Shown one piece after another: positions 1 to 12,957 of a DNA stretch of 64,000 bases (its first letter is position 1; every line of letters starts with the position of its first letter). A program made the translations under genes and the position numbers. Source of the stretch: Piezodorus guildinii (Eukaryota > Arthropoda > Insecta > Hemiptera > Pentatomidae); the NCBI GenBank assembly GCA_023052935.1, contig CM041295.1, positions 164,567,366 to 164,631,365 of the forward strand, written 5' to 3'. Under the pieces are notes generated by a model. That model was not told the DNA's origin. It saw nothing but the letters and a program-made list of their open reading frames with translations, and did not search any database.

Positions 1-193
1 GTCAAATTGAAATTCAATCAAACAAATGATAATAATAACTAGAGTTGCCATCAAAAGACAATCTTCACAAATCAGTTCCAAACATCAGAATCTGGGTGAA
101 AAATGGAAGCCGCTTTACAAGCTTGAGAAAGTGTAAGTTTTGCCGTTAATCATCTTGACAAATGGCTTGATAAATTTACCCTATTCTTTACTT
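1..193. other. Left flank of the giant element, no gene seen
   Basis: AT-rich single-copy-looking sequence outside the terminal inverted repeat. I see no convincing coding region, RNA gene or repeat here. It ends at the ATAT that precedes the AGCATTTCC terminus. Confidence 0.5.
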
Positions 194-197
194 ATAT

Positions 198-592
198 AGC
201 ATTTCCAAGTCAATTGTAACCTTTTCCAAGTCAAATGTATCTTTTTCCAAGTCAAATGTAACCTTTTCCAAGTCAAATGTAATCCTTACCATTTCAAATG
301 TAACCCTTTCCAAAGAAAATGTAATCATTTCCATTTCAAATGTCACCTTTTCCATTTCAAATGTTACCTTTTCAAAGTCAAAAGTCACCTTTTTCTTCAC
401 TTCTAGCCTTAAATATACCGTTTTATTTATTTATTTATTGAAAAATAATTAGTTTAATTAAAATTATGACTTTTTTAATTATTTATTAAATTATTTACTT
501 GCACTGTTATTTTGTTGTTTTTTTAGATATTTGATATCAAGTTCTGCTTTTTACGAACTAATATTTTAAAAAATATTTAGTTTTAAAATAGT
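198..592 (+). repeat. Left terminal inverted repeat with 21-bp subrepeats
   Basis: Positions 198-400 hold about ten copies of a 21-bp unit of the form TTTTCCAAGTCAAATGTAACC with point variation. From about 400 to 592 the sequence is not repetitive but matches the reverse complement of 44,571-44,745, with small indels (for example extra TTTA units near 425). The unit length is a multiple of three and lacks stops in one frame, so it yields a spurious heptad-repeat reading frame on the minus strand. Confidence 0.8.
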
Positions 593-3500
593 TGATGATT
601 TTGAATTTTTAGAGGGGAGGGATAGTTCTTGGGAATAATTAATGTGTTTTCGGGTATTATAGCTGTATTTTATATCGCTCATGGGTATTTCAACTCGCAT
701 TTACATTTTAAGATTTTTATTGATATAAGGATGAATTATCAGGCATTCAGGTAGTTATTAATACGTTTTTCGAGCTGTATTTTTTATCGCACATGCGTAT
801 TTCAACTCGCATTTACTTTTAATGTTTTTTATTGATATAGGGATGAATTATCATGCATTCCGGTGGTTATGATTACGTTTTTTGAGCTCTATCCTTTATC
901 GCTCATGCGTATTTCAACTCGCATTTACTTTTTATGTTTTTTATTGATATAGGGATGAATTATCATGCATACGGGTGATTATGATTACGTTTTTTGAGCT
1001 CTATCCTTTATCGCTCATGCGTATTTCAACATGCATTTACTTTTAATGTTTTTTATTGATATGGGGATGAATTATCATGCATTCGGGTGGTTATGATTAC
1101 GTTTTTTGAGCTCTATCCTTTATCGCTCATGCGTATTTTAACTCGCATTTACTTTTTATGTTTTTTATTAATATAGGGATTAATTAGTGTGCATTCGGGT
1201 GGTTATGATTAGGTTTTTTGAGCTCTATCTTTTATCGCTCATGCGTATTTCAACATGCATTTACTTTTAATGTTTTTTATTGATATAGGGATGAATTATC
1301 ATGCATTCGGGTGGTTATGATTACGTTTTTTGAGCTGTATTTTTATTGCTCATGGGTAATTCTACTCGCATTTACTTTTTATGTTTTTTATTAATACAGG
1401 GATGAATTATCATGCATTCGGGTGGTTATGATCACGTTTTTTGAGCTCTATCCTTTATCGCTCATGCGTATTTCAACTTGCATTTTCTTTTAATGTTTTT
1501 TATTGATGTAGGCATTAATTGTTGTGCTTTCGGGTGGTTATGATTACGTTTTTTGAGCTCCATCCTTTATCGCTCATGGGTATTTCAACCCGCATTTACT
1601 ATATATGTTTTTTATTGATATAGGCATTAATTGTTGTGCTTTCGGGTGGTTATGATTACGTTTTTTGAGCTTTATTCTTTATACGCTCATGCGTATATTA
1701 ACTCGCATTTACTTTTAATGTTTTTTATTAATATAGGATTAATTTAGTGTGCATTCGGGTGGTTATGATTAGGTTTTTTTGAGCTCTATCTTTTATCGCT
1801 CATGCGTATTTCAACATGCATTTACTTTTAATGTTTTTTATTGATATAGGATTAATTGTGTGCTTTCGGGTGGTCATGATTACGTTTTTCGAGCTGTATT
1901 TTTTATCGCTCATGGTAATTCAACTCGCATTTACTTTTAATGTTTTTTATTGATATAGGCATTAATTTGTGCTTTCGGGTGGTATGATTACGTTTTTTGA
2001 GCTCTATCCTTTATCGCTCATGCGTATTTCAACTTGCATTTCTTTTAATGTTTTTTATTGATGTAGGCATTAATTGTTGTGCTTTCGGGTGGTTATGATT
2101 ACGTTTTTTGAGCTCCATCCTTTATCGCTCATGGGTATTTCAACCCGCATTTACTTATAATGTTTTTATTGATATAGGCATTAATTGTTGTGCTTTCGGG
2201 TGGTTCATGATTACGTTTTTCGAGCTGTATTTTTTATCGCTCATGGGTAATTCAACTCGCATTTACTTTTTAATGTTTTTTATTGATAAGGATTAATTGT
2301 TGTGCTTCGGTGGTTATGATTACGTTTTTTGAGCTTTTCCTTTATCGCTCATGCGTATATTAACTCGCATTTACTTTTATGTTTTTTATTAATATAGGGA
2401 TTAATTAGTGTGCATTCGGGTGGTTATGATTAGGTTTTTTGAGCTCTATCTTTTATCGCTCATGCGTAATTCAACATGCATTTACTTTTAATGTTTTTTA
2501 TTGATATAGGCATTAATTTTGCTTTCGGGTGGTCATGATTACGTTTTTCGAGCTGTATTTTTATCGCTCATGGTAATTCAACTGCATTTACTTTTAATGT
2601 TTTTTATTGATATAGGCATTAATTGTTGTGCTTTCGGGTGGTTATGATTACGTTTTTTGAGCTGTATTTTTTATCGCTCATGGGTAATTCAACTCGCATT
2701 TTCTTTTAATGTTTTTTATTGATGTAGGCATTAATTGTTTAGCTTTCGGGTGGTTATGATTACGTTTTTCGAGCTGTATTTTTTATCGCTCATGGGTAAT
2801 TCAACTGCATTTACTTTTAATGTTTTTTATTGATACAGGATAATTATCATGCATTCGTGTGGTTATGATTACGTTTTTTGAGCGCTTTCCTTATCATTCA
2901 TGGCATTTAACTTGCGTTTACTTTAATGTTTTTTATTGATATAGGGATGAATTATCATGCATTCGGTGGTTATGATTACGTTTTTTGAGCTGTATTTTTT
3001 ATTGCTCATGGGTAATTCTACTCGCATTTACTTTTTATGTTTTTTATTAATACAGGGATGAATTATCATGCATTCGGGTGGTTATGATCACGTTTTTTGA
3101 GCTCTATCCTTTATCGCTCATGCGTATTTCAACTTGCATTTTCTTTTAATGTTTTTTATTGATATAGGCATTAATTGTTGTGCTTTCGAATGGTTATGAT
3201 TACGTTTTTCGAGCTGAATTTTTTATCGCTCATGGGTATTTCAACCCGCATTTACTTATATGTTTTTTTTTATATAGGAATGATTAATGCTTTCGGGTGG
3301 TTATGATTACGTTTTTTAAAGCTGTATTTTTTATCGCTATGGGTATTTCTACTTGCATTTACTTTAAATGTTTTATATTGATATAGGCATTAATTGTTGT
3401 GCTTTCGGGTGGTTATGATTACGTTTTTTCGAGCTGTATTTTTTATCACTCATGGGTATTTCAACTCGCATATACTTTAAATATTTTTTATTGATATAGG

Positions 3501-4279
3501 CATTAATTGTTGTGATTTCCGGTGGTTATGATCACGTTTTTCGAGCAGTATTTTTTATCGCTCATGGGTAATTCAACTCGCATTTACTTTTAAAGGTTTT
3601 TTTTTGATACAGGGATGAATTATTATGCATTCGGGTGGTTATGATTACGTTTTTCGAGCTGTATTTTTTTATCGCTCATAAGTATTTCAACTTGCATTTA
3701 CTTTTAATGTTTTTTATTGATATAGGCATTAATTGTTGTGCTTTCGGGTGGTTATGATTACGTTTTTTGAGCTCTATTCTTTATCGCTCATGCGTATATT
3801 AACTCGCATTTACTTTTTATGTTTTATATTGATATAGGAATGAATTACATGCATTTGGGTGGTTATGATTACGTTTTTTGAGCTCTATCCTTTATCGCTC
3901 ATGGGTATTTCAACTCGCATTTACTTTTTATGTTTTTTATTGATATAGGAATGAATTAACATGCATTCGGGTGGTTATGATTACGTTTTTTGAGCTCTAT
4001 CGTTATCTCACATGCGAATTTCAACTTTTATTTACTTTTAAGTTTTTTATTGATATAGGCATAATTGTTGTGCTTTCGTGTGGTTATGATTACGTTTTTT
4101 GAGCTCCATCCTTTATCGCTCAGGCGTATTTTAACTCGCATTTACTTTTTATGTTTTTTATTAATATAGGGATTAATTAGTGTGCATTCGGGTGGTTATG
4201 ATTTCGTTTTTTGAGCTGTATTTTTTATCGCTTATGGGTATTTTAACTTGCATTTACTTTTATGTTTTTTATTGATATA

Positions 4280-6553
4280 GGGATGAATTATCATTATATA
4301 GGGATGAATTATCATGCATTGGTGGGTATGATTACGTTTTTTGAGCTTATCTTTTATCGCTCAGCTATTTAACTGCATTACATTTAATGTTTTTATTGAT
4401 ATAGGATAATTTGTGCTTTCGGTGTTATGATTACGTTTTTGAGCTTATTTTATCGCTCATGGTATTTCAACTTATTTTTTTATTGATATAGGGATTAATT
4501 AATGCTTTCGGGTGGTTATGATTACGTTTTTTGAGCTCTATCCTTTATCGCTCTGCGTATTAAACTGCATTTACTTTTAATGTTTTTATTGATATAGGAT
4601 AATTAATGCTTCGGTGGTTATGATTACGTTTTGAGGTCTATCCTTTATCGCTCATCGTTTTAACTCGCATTACTTTTAATGTTTTTTATTGATATAGGGA
4701 TGAATTATCATGCATTGGGTGGTTATGATTACGTTTTTAGCTCTATTCTTTATCGCTATGGGTATTTCAACTTCTTTCTTTTTATTGATATAGGATAATT
4801 ATTGCTTCGGTGTTATGATTAGTTTTTAGCTCTATCTTTATCGCTCTGCGTATTTAACTGCATTTACTTTTAATTTTTTTATTGATATAGGGATGAATTA
4901 TCATGCATTCGGTGTTATGATTACTTTTTTGAGCTCTATCTTTATCGCCTGCGTATTTTAACTGCATTTACTTTAATGTTTTTTTTTATATAGGGATGAA
5001 TTATCATGCATTCGGGTGTATGTTACGTTTTTTGAGCTTATTTTTATCGCTCATGCGTATTTCAACTCGCATTTACTTTTTATGTTTTTATTGATATAGG
5101 GATGAATTATCATGCATTCGGGTTTATGATTACTTTTTGAGCTCTATCCTTTATCGCACATGCGATTTCAACTTCATTTACTTTTAATGTTTTTATTAAT
5201 AAAATTAATGTTCCGGTGGTATGATTACGTTTTCGAGCTATTTTATCGCTCATGTATTTCAACTCGCATTTACTTTTAATTTTTTTTATAGGGATGAATA
5301 TCATGCATTCGGTGGTTATGATTACTTTTTGAGCTCTATCTTTATCCTCATGTATTTCAACTGCATTTACTTTTAATGTTTTTTTATTTATATAGGGATG
5401 ATTATCATGCATTCGGTGGTTTGATTACTTTTTGAGCTTATTTTTTATCGCTAGGTATTTTAACTGCATTTACTTTATGTTTTTATTGATATAGGATTAA
5501 TTATTGCTTTCGGTGGTTATGATTACGTTTTCGAGCTGTATTTTTATCGCTATGGTATTTCAACTGCATTTCTTAAGTTTTTATTGATATAGGGATAATT
5601 ATATGCATTCGGGGTTATGATTACGTTTTTGAGCTCTATCCTTTATCGCTCTTATATTTCAACTGCATTTACTTTATTTTTTTATTGATATAGGATGAAT
5701 TACATGCATTCGGTGTTTATGATTACTTTTGAGTCTATCCTTATCGCTCATGCTATTTCAAGCATTTACTTTTAATGTTTTTTATTATATGGATGAATTA
5801 TCATGCATTGGGGTTATGATACGTTTTTTGAGCTCTATCTTTATCGTCATGGTATTTACTTCATACTTTTATTTTTTATTGATATAGGGATGAATTATAT
5901 GCTTCGAGTGTTATGATACTTTTGAGCTTATTTTATCGCTATGGTATTTCAACTGCATTTACTTTTAATGTTTTTTTATATAGGGATGAATTATCATGCA
6001 TTCGGGTGGTATGTTACGTTTTTGAGCTTATTTTTTATCGCTCTGTATTTCAACTCGCATTTACTTTTATTTTTTTATTGATATGGGATGAATTATCATG
6101 CATCGGTGTATGATTACGTTTTTTGAGCTCTATCCTTTATCGCCATGCAATTTCAACTCATTTACTTTAATGTTTTTATTAACATAATTATTGCTTTGGG
6201 TTATGATTACGTTTTTGAGCTTATTTTATCGTCATGGTATTTCAACTTGCATTTACTTTTATTTTTTATTGATATAGGGATAATTCTGCATTCGGTGTTA
6301 TGATTACTTTTTGAGCTCTATCTTTATCCTCATGCGTATTTCAACTGCATTTACTTTATTTTTTTTTATATAGGGATGAATTTAGCATTCGGGTATGTTA
6401 GTTTTTTGAGCTTTATTTACGCTCATGCGTATTTAACGCATTTACTTTTATGTTTTTTATTGATATAGGAGAATACATCTCGGGTTTGATACTTTTTGAG
6501 TCATCCTTTTGCCAGTTTCAACCATTACTTATGTTTATATATATTTCAAATTT
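4280..6553 (+). repeat. Eroded satellite zone with abrupt right edge
   Basis: The 112-bp monomer is still recognisable but shortened by many one- to few-base deletions (for example GGTGTTATGATTAC, TATAGGATAATT). The damage is worst at about 6,470-6,550, and clean monomers resume abruptly at about 6,555. This could be an old diverged block or low-quality consensus at an assembly join; the dominance of small indels and the sharp edge favour the second. Confidence 0.7.
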
Positions 6554-9500
6554 TTGAGCATATCCTTTATCGCTCATGGTATTTTCAACTCGCATTTACT
6601 TTTAATGTTTTTATTGATATAGGGATGAATTATCATGCATTCGGTGGTTATGATTACGTTTTTTGAGCTCTATCCTTTATCGCTCATGCGTATTTCAACT
6701 TGCATTTACTTTTAATGTTTTTTATTGATATAGGATGAATTATCATGCATTCGGGTGGTTATGATTACGTTTTTTTGAGCTCTATCCTTTATCGCTCATG
6801 CGTATTTCAACCGCATTTACTTTTATGTTTTTTATTGATATAGGGATGAATATCATGCATCGGTGGTTATGATTACGTTTTTTGAGCTCTATCCTTTATC
6901 GCTCATGCGTATTTTAACTCGCATTTACTTTTAATGTTTTTTATTGATATAGGGATGAATTATCATGCATTCGGGTGGTTATGATTACGTTTTTTGAGCT
7001 CTATCCTTTATCGCTCATGCGTATTTCAACTTGCATTTACTTTTAATGTTTTATTGATATAGGGATGAATTATCATGCATTCGGGTGGTTATGATTTACG
7101 TTTTTTGAGCTCTATCTTTATCGCTCATGCGTATTTCAACTTGCATTTACTTTTAATGTTTTTTATTGAATAGGATGAATATCATGCATTCGGGTGGTTA
7201 TGATTACGTTTTTTGAGCTCTATCCTTTATCGCACATGCGTATTTCAACTTTTATTTACTTTTAAAGTTTTTTATTGATATAGGCATAATTGTTGTGCTT
7301 TCGTGTGGTTATGATTACGTTTTTTGAGCTCCATCCTTTATCGCTCAGGCGTATTTTAACTCGCATTTACTTTTTATGTTTTTTATTAATATAGGGATTA
7401 ATTAGGTGCATTCGGGTGGTTATGATTTCGTTTTTTGAGCTGTATTTTTTATCGCTTATGGTATTTTACTTGCATTTATTTTTATGTTTTTTATTGATAT
7501 AGGATGAATTATCATGCATTCGGGTGGTTATGATTACGTTTTTCGAGCTGTATTTTTTATGGCTCATGGGTAATTCAACTCGCATTTACTTTTTATGTTT
7601 TTTATTGATACAGGGATGAATTATCATGCATTCGTGTTGTTATGATTACGTTTTTTGAGCTGTATTTTTATTGCTCATGGGTAATTCCACTCGCATTTAC
7701 TTTTATGTTTTTTATTGATACAGGCATTAAGGGTGGTTATGATTACGTTTTTTGAGCTCTATCCTTTATCGTTCATGCGTATTTTAACTTGCATTTACTT
7801 TTAATTTTTTATTGATATAGGGATGAATATCATGCATTCGGGTGTTTTGATTACGTTTTTTGAGCTCTATCCTTTATCGCTCATGCGTATTTCAACTTGC
7901 ATTTACTTTTAATGTTTTTTATTGATATAGGGATGAATTATCATGCATTCGGGTGGTTATGATTACGTTTTTGAGCTCTTATCCTTTATCGCTCATGCGT
8001 ATTTAACTTGCATTTACTTTTAATGTTTTTATTGTATAGGGATGAATTATCATGCATTCGGGTGGTTATGATTACGTTTTTTGAGCTCTATCCTTTATCG
8101 CTCATGCGTATTTAACTTGCATTTACTTTTAATGTTTTTTTATATAGGGATGAATTATCATGCATTGGGTGGTTATGATTACGTTTTTTGAGCTCTATCC
8201 TTTATCGCTCATGCGTATTTTAACTTGCATTTACTTTTAATGTTTTTTATTTATAGGGATGAATTATCATGCATTCGGGTGGTTATGATTACGTTTTTTG
8301 AGCTTTCCTTTATCGCTCATGGTATTTCAACTTGCATTTACTTTTAATGTTTTTTATTGATATAGGGATGAATTATCATGCATTCGGGTGGTTATGATTA
8401 CGTTTTTTGAGCTCTATCCTTTATGCTCATGCGTTTTAACTTGCATTTACTTTTAATGTTTTTTAATGATATAGGGATGAATTATCATGCATTGGGTGTT
8501 ATGATTACGTTTTTTGAGCTCTTCCTTTATCTTCATGGTATTTTAACTTGCATTTACTTTTAATGTTTTTATTATATAGGATGAATTATCATGCATTCGG
8601 GTGGTTATGATTACGTTTTTGAGCTCTATCCTTTATCGCTCATGCGTTTTCAACTTGCATTTACTTTTAATGTTTTTTATTGATATAGGATGAATTATCA
8701 TGCTTCGGGTGGTTATGATTACGTTTTTGAGCTCTATCCTTTATCGCTCATGCGTTTTCAACTTGCATTTACTTTTAATGTTTTTATTGATATAGGATGA
8801 TTATCATGCATTGGGTGGTTATGATTACGTTTTTTGAGCTCTATCCTTTATTCATGCGTATTTCAACTTGCATTTACTTTTAATGTTTTTTTATTTATAT
8901 AGGGATGATTTCATGCATTCGGGTGGTTATGATTACGTTTTTGAGCTTATCTTTATCGTTCATGGTATTTCAACTTGCATTTACTTTTAATGTTTTTTAT
9001 TGATATAGGGATTAATTATGTGCATTTCGGCGGTTATGATTAGTTTTTTGAGCTCTATTCTTTATCGCTCATGCGTATTTCAACTTGCATTTACTTTTAA
9101 TGTTTTTTATTGATATAGGATGAATTATCATGCATTCGGTGTTTATGATTACGTTTTTTGAGCTCTATCCTTTTATCGCTCATGAGTATTTAAACTTGCA
9201 TTTACTTTTAATGTTTTTTATTTATATAGGGATGAATTATCATGCATTCGGGTGGTTATGATTACGTTTTTTGAGCTCTATCCTTTATCGCTCATGCGTA
9301 TTTTCAACTTGCATTTACTTTTAATGTTTTTATTGATATAGGGATGAATTATCATGCATTCGGTGGTTATGATTACGTTTTTTGAGCTCTATCCTTTATC
9401 GCTCATGCGTATTTCAACTTGCATTTACTTTTAATGTTTTTTATTGATATAGGGATGAATTATCATGCATTCGGGTGGTTATGATTACGTTTTTTGAGCT

Positions 9501-11331
9501 CTATCCTTTATCGTTCATGCGTATTTTCAACTTGCATTTACTTTTAATGTTTTTTATTGATATAGGGATGAATTATCATGCATTCGGGTGGTTATGATTA
9601 CGTTTTTTGAGCTCTATCCTTTATCGCTCATGCGTATTTTCAACTTGCATTTACTTTTAATGTTTTTTATTGATATAGGGATGAATTATCATGCATTCGG
9701 GTGGTATAGATTACGTTTTTTGAGCTCTATCCTTTATCGCTCATGCGTATTTCAACTTGCATTTACTTTTAATGTTTTTTTTGATATAGGGATGAATTAT
9801 CATGCATTCGGGTGGTTATGATTACGTTTTTTGAGCTCTATCCTTTATCGTCATGCGTATTTTCAACTTGCATTTACTTTTAATGTTTTTATTTATATAG
9901 GGATGAATTATCATGCATTTCGGGTGTTATGATTACGTTTTTTGAGCTCTATCCTTTATCGCTCTATGCGTATTTTCAACTTGCATTTACTTTTAATGTT
10001 TTTTATTGATATAGGGATGAATTATCATGCATTCGGGTGGTTATGATTACGTTTTTTGAGCTCTATCCTTTATCGCTCATGCGTATTTAACTTGCATTTA
10101 CTTTTAATGTTTTTTATTGATATAGGGATGAATTATCATGCATTCGGTGGTTATGATTACTTTTTTGAGCTCTATCCTTTATCGCTCATGCGTATTTTCA
10201 ACTAGCATTTACTTTTAATGTTTTTTTATTGATATAGGGATGAATTATCATGCATTCGGGTGGTTATGATTACGTTTTTTGAGCTTTATCCTTTATCGCT
10301 CATGCGTATTTTAACTTGCATTTACTTTTAATGTTTTTTATTGATATAGGGATGAATTATCATGCATTCGGGTGGTTATGATTACGTTTTTTGAGCTCTA
10401 TCCTTTATCGTTCATGCGTATTTTAACTTGCATTTACTTTTAATGTTTTTTATTGATATAGGGATGAATTATCATGCATTCGGGTGGTTATGATTACGTT
10501 TTTTGAGCTTTATCCTTTATCGCTCATGCGATATTTCAACTTGCATTTACTTTTAATGTTTTTTATTGATATAGGGATGAATTATCATGCATTCGGGTGG
10601 TTATGATTACGTTTTTTGAGCTCTATCCTTTATCGCTCATGCGTATTTTAACTTGCATTTACTTTTAATGTTTTTTATTGATATAGGGATGAATTATCAT
10701 GCATTCGGTGGTTATGATTACGTTTTTGAGCTTATTCCTTTATCGCTCATGCGTATTTCAACTTGCATTTACTTTTATGTTTTTATTGATTATAGGATAA
10801 TTATATGCATTCGGTGGTTATGATTACGTTTTTTGAGCTCTATCCTTTATGCTCATGCGTATTTCAACTTGCATTTACTTTTAATGTTTTTTATTGATAA
10901 GGGATGAATTATCATTGCATTTGGGTGGTTATGATTACGTTTTTGAGCTCTATCCTTTATCGTCATGCGTATTTCAACTTGCATTTACTTTTAATTTTTT
11001 ATTGATATAGGGATGAATTATCATGCATTCGGGTGGTTATGATTACGTTTTTTGAGCTCTATCCTTTATCGCTGCGTATTTCAACTTGCATTTACTTTTA
11101 ATGTTTTTTTATTTTAATAGGCATTGTTTGTGCATTCGGGTGGTTATGATTACGTTTTTTGAGCTGTATTTTTTATCGGTCATGCGTATTTCAACTTTGC
11201 ATTTACTTTTAATGTTTTTATTGTTATAGGGATTAATTAATGATGCTTTCGGACGGTTATGATTACGTTTTTTGAGCTCTATCCTTTATCGCTCATGCAT
11301 TATTTCAACTTGCATTTACTTTTAATGTTTT

Positions 11332-11333
<2 letters not shown>

Positions 11334-11406
<73 letters not shown>
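11334..11406 (+). repeat. Uninterrupted T73 tract inside a satellite monomer
   Basis: A run of 73 T residues replaces the normal TTTTTTATTGATATAGG end of a monomer. The following sequence resumes mid-monomer at GCGTATTTTCAACTTG, so about 50 bp of the unit are missing. It may be slippage growth of the monomer's own T tract, the remnant of a retrotransposed tail, or an assembly error. Confidence 0.85.
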
Positions 11407-11408
<2 letters not shown>

Positions 11409-12321
11409 GTATTTTCAACTTGCAATTTACTTTTTAATGTTTTTGTTTTTTTTGTATTACGCATTAGTTATAGATGTTGCTTTCGGGTGGTTATGATTAC
11501 GTTTTTTCGAGCTGTATTTTTTATCGTCATGGGTATTTAACTTGCATTTACTTTTATGTTTTTAATTGTTATAGGGATTAATTAATGTGCTTTCGGAGGT
11601 TATGATTACGTTTTTTGAGCTCTATCCTTTATCGCTCATAGGTTATTTCAACTTGCATTTACTTTTAATGTTTTTTTATTGATATAGGGATGAATTATCA
11701 TGCATTCGGGTGGTTTTTGATTACTTTTTTTGAGCTCTATCCTTTATCGCTCATGCGTATTTCAACTTGCATTTACTTTTAATGTTTTTTTTTATATAGG
11801 GATGAATTATCATGCATTCGGGTGGTTATGATTACGTTTTTTGAGCTTTATCCTTTATTGCTCATGCGTATTTTAACTTGCATTTACTTTTAATTTTTAT
11901 TGATATAGGGATAATTAATGTGCTTTGGGTGGTTATGATTACGTTTTTTGAGCTCTATCCTTTATCGCTCTTGCGTATTTTAACTCGCATTTACTTTTAA
12001 TGTTTTTATTGATATAGGCATTAATTTGTGCATTCGGTGGTTATGATTACGTTTTTTGAGCTATTCTTTATCGCTCATGGGTATTTCAACTTGCATTTTA
12101 CTTTTATGTTTTTATTGATATAGGATAATTATTGTGATTTCGGGTGGTTATGATTACGTTTTTTGAGCTCTATTCCTTTATGCTTCATGCGTATTTCAAC
12201 TTGCATTTACTTTTAATGTTTTTTTTATTATATAGGCATTAGTTGCTGTGCTTTCGGGTGGATATGATTACGTTTTTCGAGCTGTATTTTTTATTGCTCA
12301 TGCGTATTTCAACTTGCATTT

Positions 12322-12332
12322 ACTTTTAATAT
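12322..12332 (+). repeat. Left target-site duplication of the LINE (11 bp)
   Basis: ACTTTTAATAT occurs here at the end of satellite sequence and again at 17,460-17,470 where satellite resumes, so it marks the LINE insertion site. The motif belongs to the satellite monomer; a variant with ACTTTTAATATTTT is seen for example near 19,790. Confidence 0.8.
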
Positions 12333-12957
12333 CTGATTTATCAACAAGATGGCCGCACCTACAGTTCTATATTCATATCGCTCTGTATTTGTTACCTTGC
12401 CATTTCTGTTTTACTGAGTAAACAGCCCTCAAACTTTGTGAATAGTGAGTTAGTGAACAGTTAAACACTTAATAAACCACAACTGGAGAGACAGGTGAGT
12501 GCAGTTAATTTTTATAAGCACGTAATAGACTGGTGTTCGCTAGAGCCTGGAAGTAGTGCTACGAGGCTACTTTCGGCACCTGCCGAGAGGCTACTAATTC
12601 CTTCTGCCCAGCTATTGTTTACAAGGTCTTGGCCAGCACTGTTGTCATTTCCCAATTCGTAACCGGGACATTATTCATATCTGGTTTAATTTTTGTGATT
12701 TTAAGACTTTATTTCCTTAAAGTTATTATTTCGAACTATTTTATTTCTTTATTTTTGTGTATTTCTTTTATTTATTTACTTGTTTCTATATATAAATCAG
12801 ATCTGTTTCTTTTAATTATGTTTTTATGTGTATATAATGTAGATAGTTTAGTTTTAAAATTTTTTTAAGTAAATTTTTGTTTATTAGCTATTGTAGGTAT
12901 ATATATATATATATATATTTTTTTTTTTTTCTCTTCTCTTCTCTTATATTAGTGATT
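12333..12957 (+). promoter_or_regulatory. LINE 5' UTR with intron-like signals
   Basis: LINEs of this type carry an internal promoter at the 5' end, so the first tens of bases are the likely promoter; this is family knowledge and no motif was proven. ACAG/GTGAGTG near 12,491-12,501 looks like a 5' splice site. A strongly T-rich stretch follows (about 12,660-12,950), ending in a (TA)n run, a long pyrimidine tract and TATATTAG at about 12,945-12,952, which looks like a 3' splice site six bases before the ORF1 ATG. The distant relative at 53 kb also has GAGGTGAGTGAG at the corresponding place and an AT-rich stretch before ORF1, but lacks the clear acceptor. Confidence 0.45.

Larger units (their letters stand above)
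630..12332 (+). repeat. 112-bp satellite array, left block
   Basis: Tandem monomers of about 112 bp in one orientation; GATGAATT recurs for example at 10,351 and 10,463. The consensus starts GATGAATTATCATGCATTCG and continues through GGTTATGATTACG, GAGCTCTATCCTTTATCGC, CATGCGTATTTCAACTTG and TTACTTTTAATG to TTATTGATATAGG. Two variants alternate: type A (ATGAATTATCATGCATTCG with TTTTGAGCTCTATCC) and type B (CATTAATTGTTGTGCTTTCG with TTTCGAGCTGTATTT). A/B mixing dominates 630-4,270, whereas about 6,555-11,100 is nearly pure A. The consensus monomer is about 46% T and 21% A, a strong strand asymmetry. Short reading frames within it are by-products of the repeat. Confidence 0.97.

Noticed and set aside
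188..400. Heptad-repeat protein encoded by the terminal 21-bp units
   Set aside because: It arises because 21 is divisible by three; the units are terminal subrepeats of a transposon present in both orientations.
11259..11540. 93-codon frame with a poly-Phe centre
   Set aside because: It is only the T73 tract read through the satellite.
630..12332. CRISPR-like regular repeats
   Set aside because: Units are directly contiguous with no unique spacers, and the genome is eukaryotic.
12629..12868. 79-codon hydrophobic frame in the LINE 5' UTR resembling membrane segments
   Set aside because: T-rich sequence naturally encodes Phe/Leu/Ile, the related LINE has no equivalent, and the region looks intron-like.
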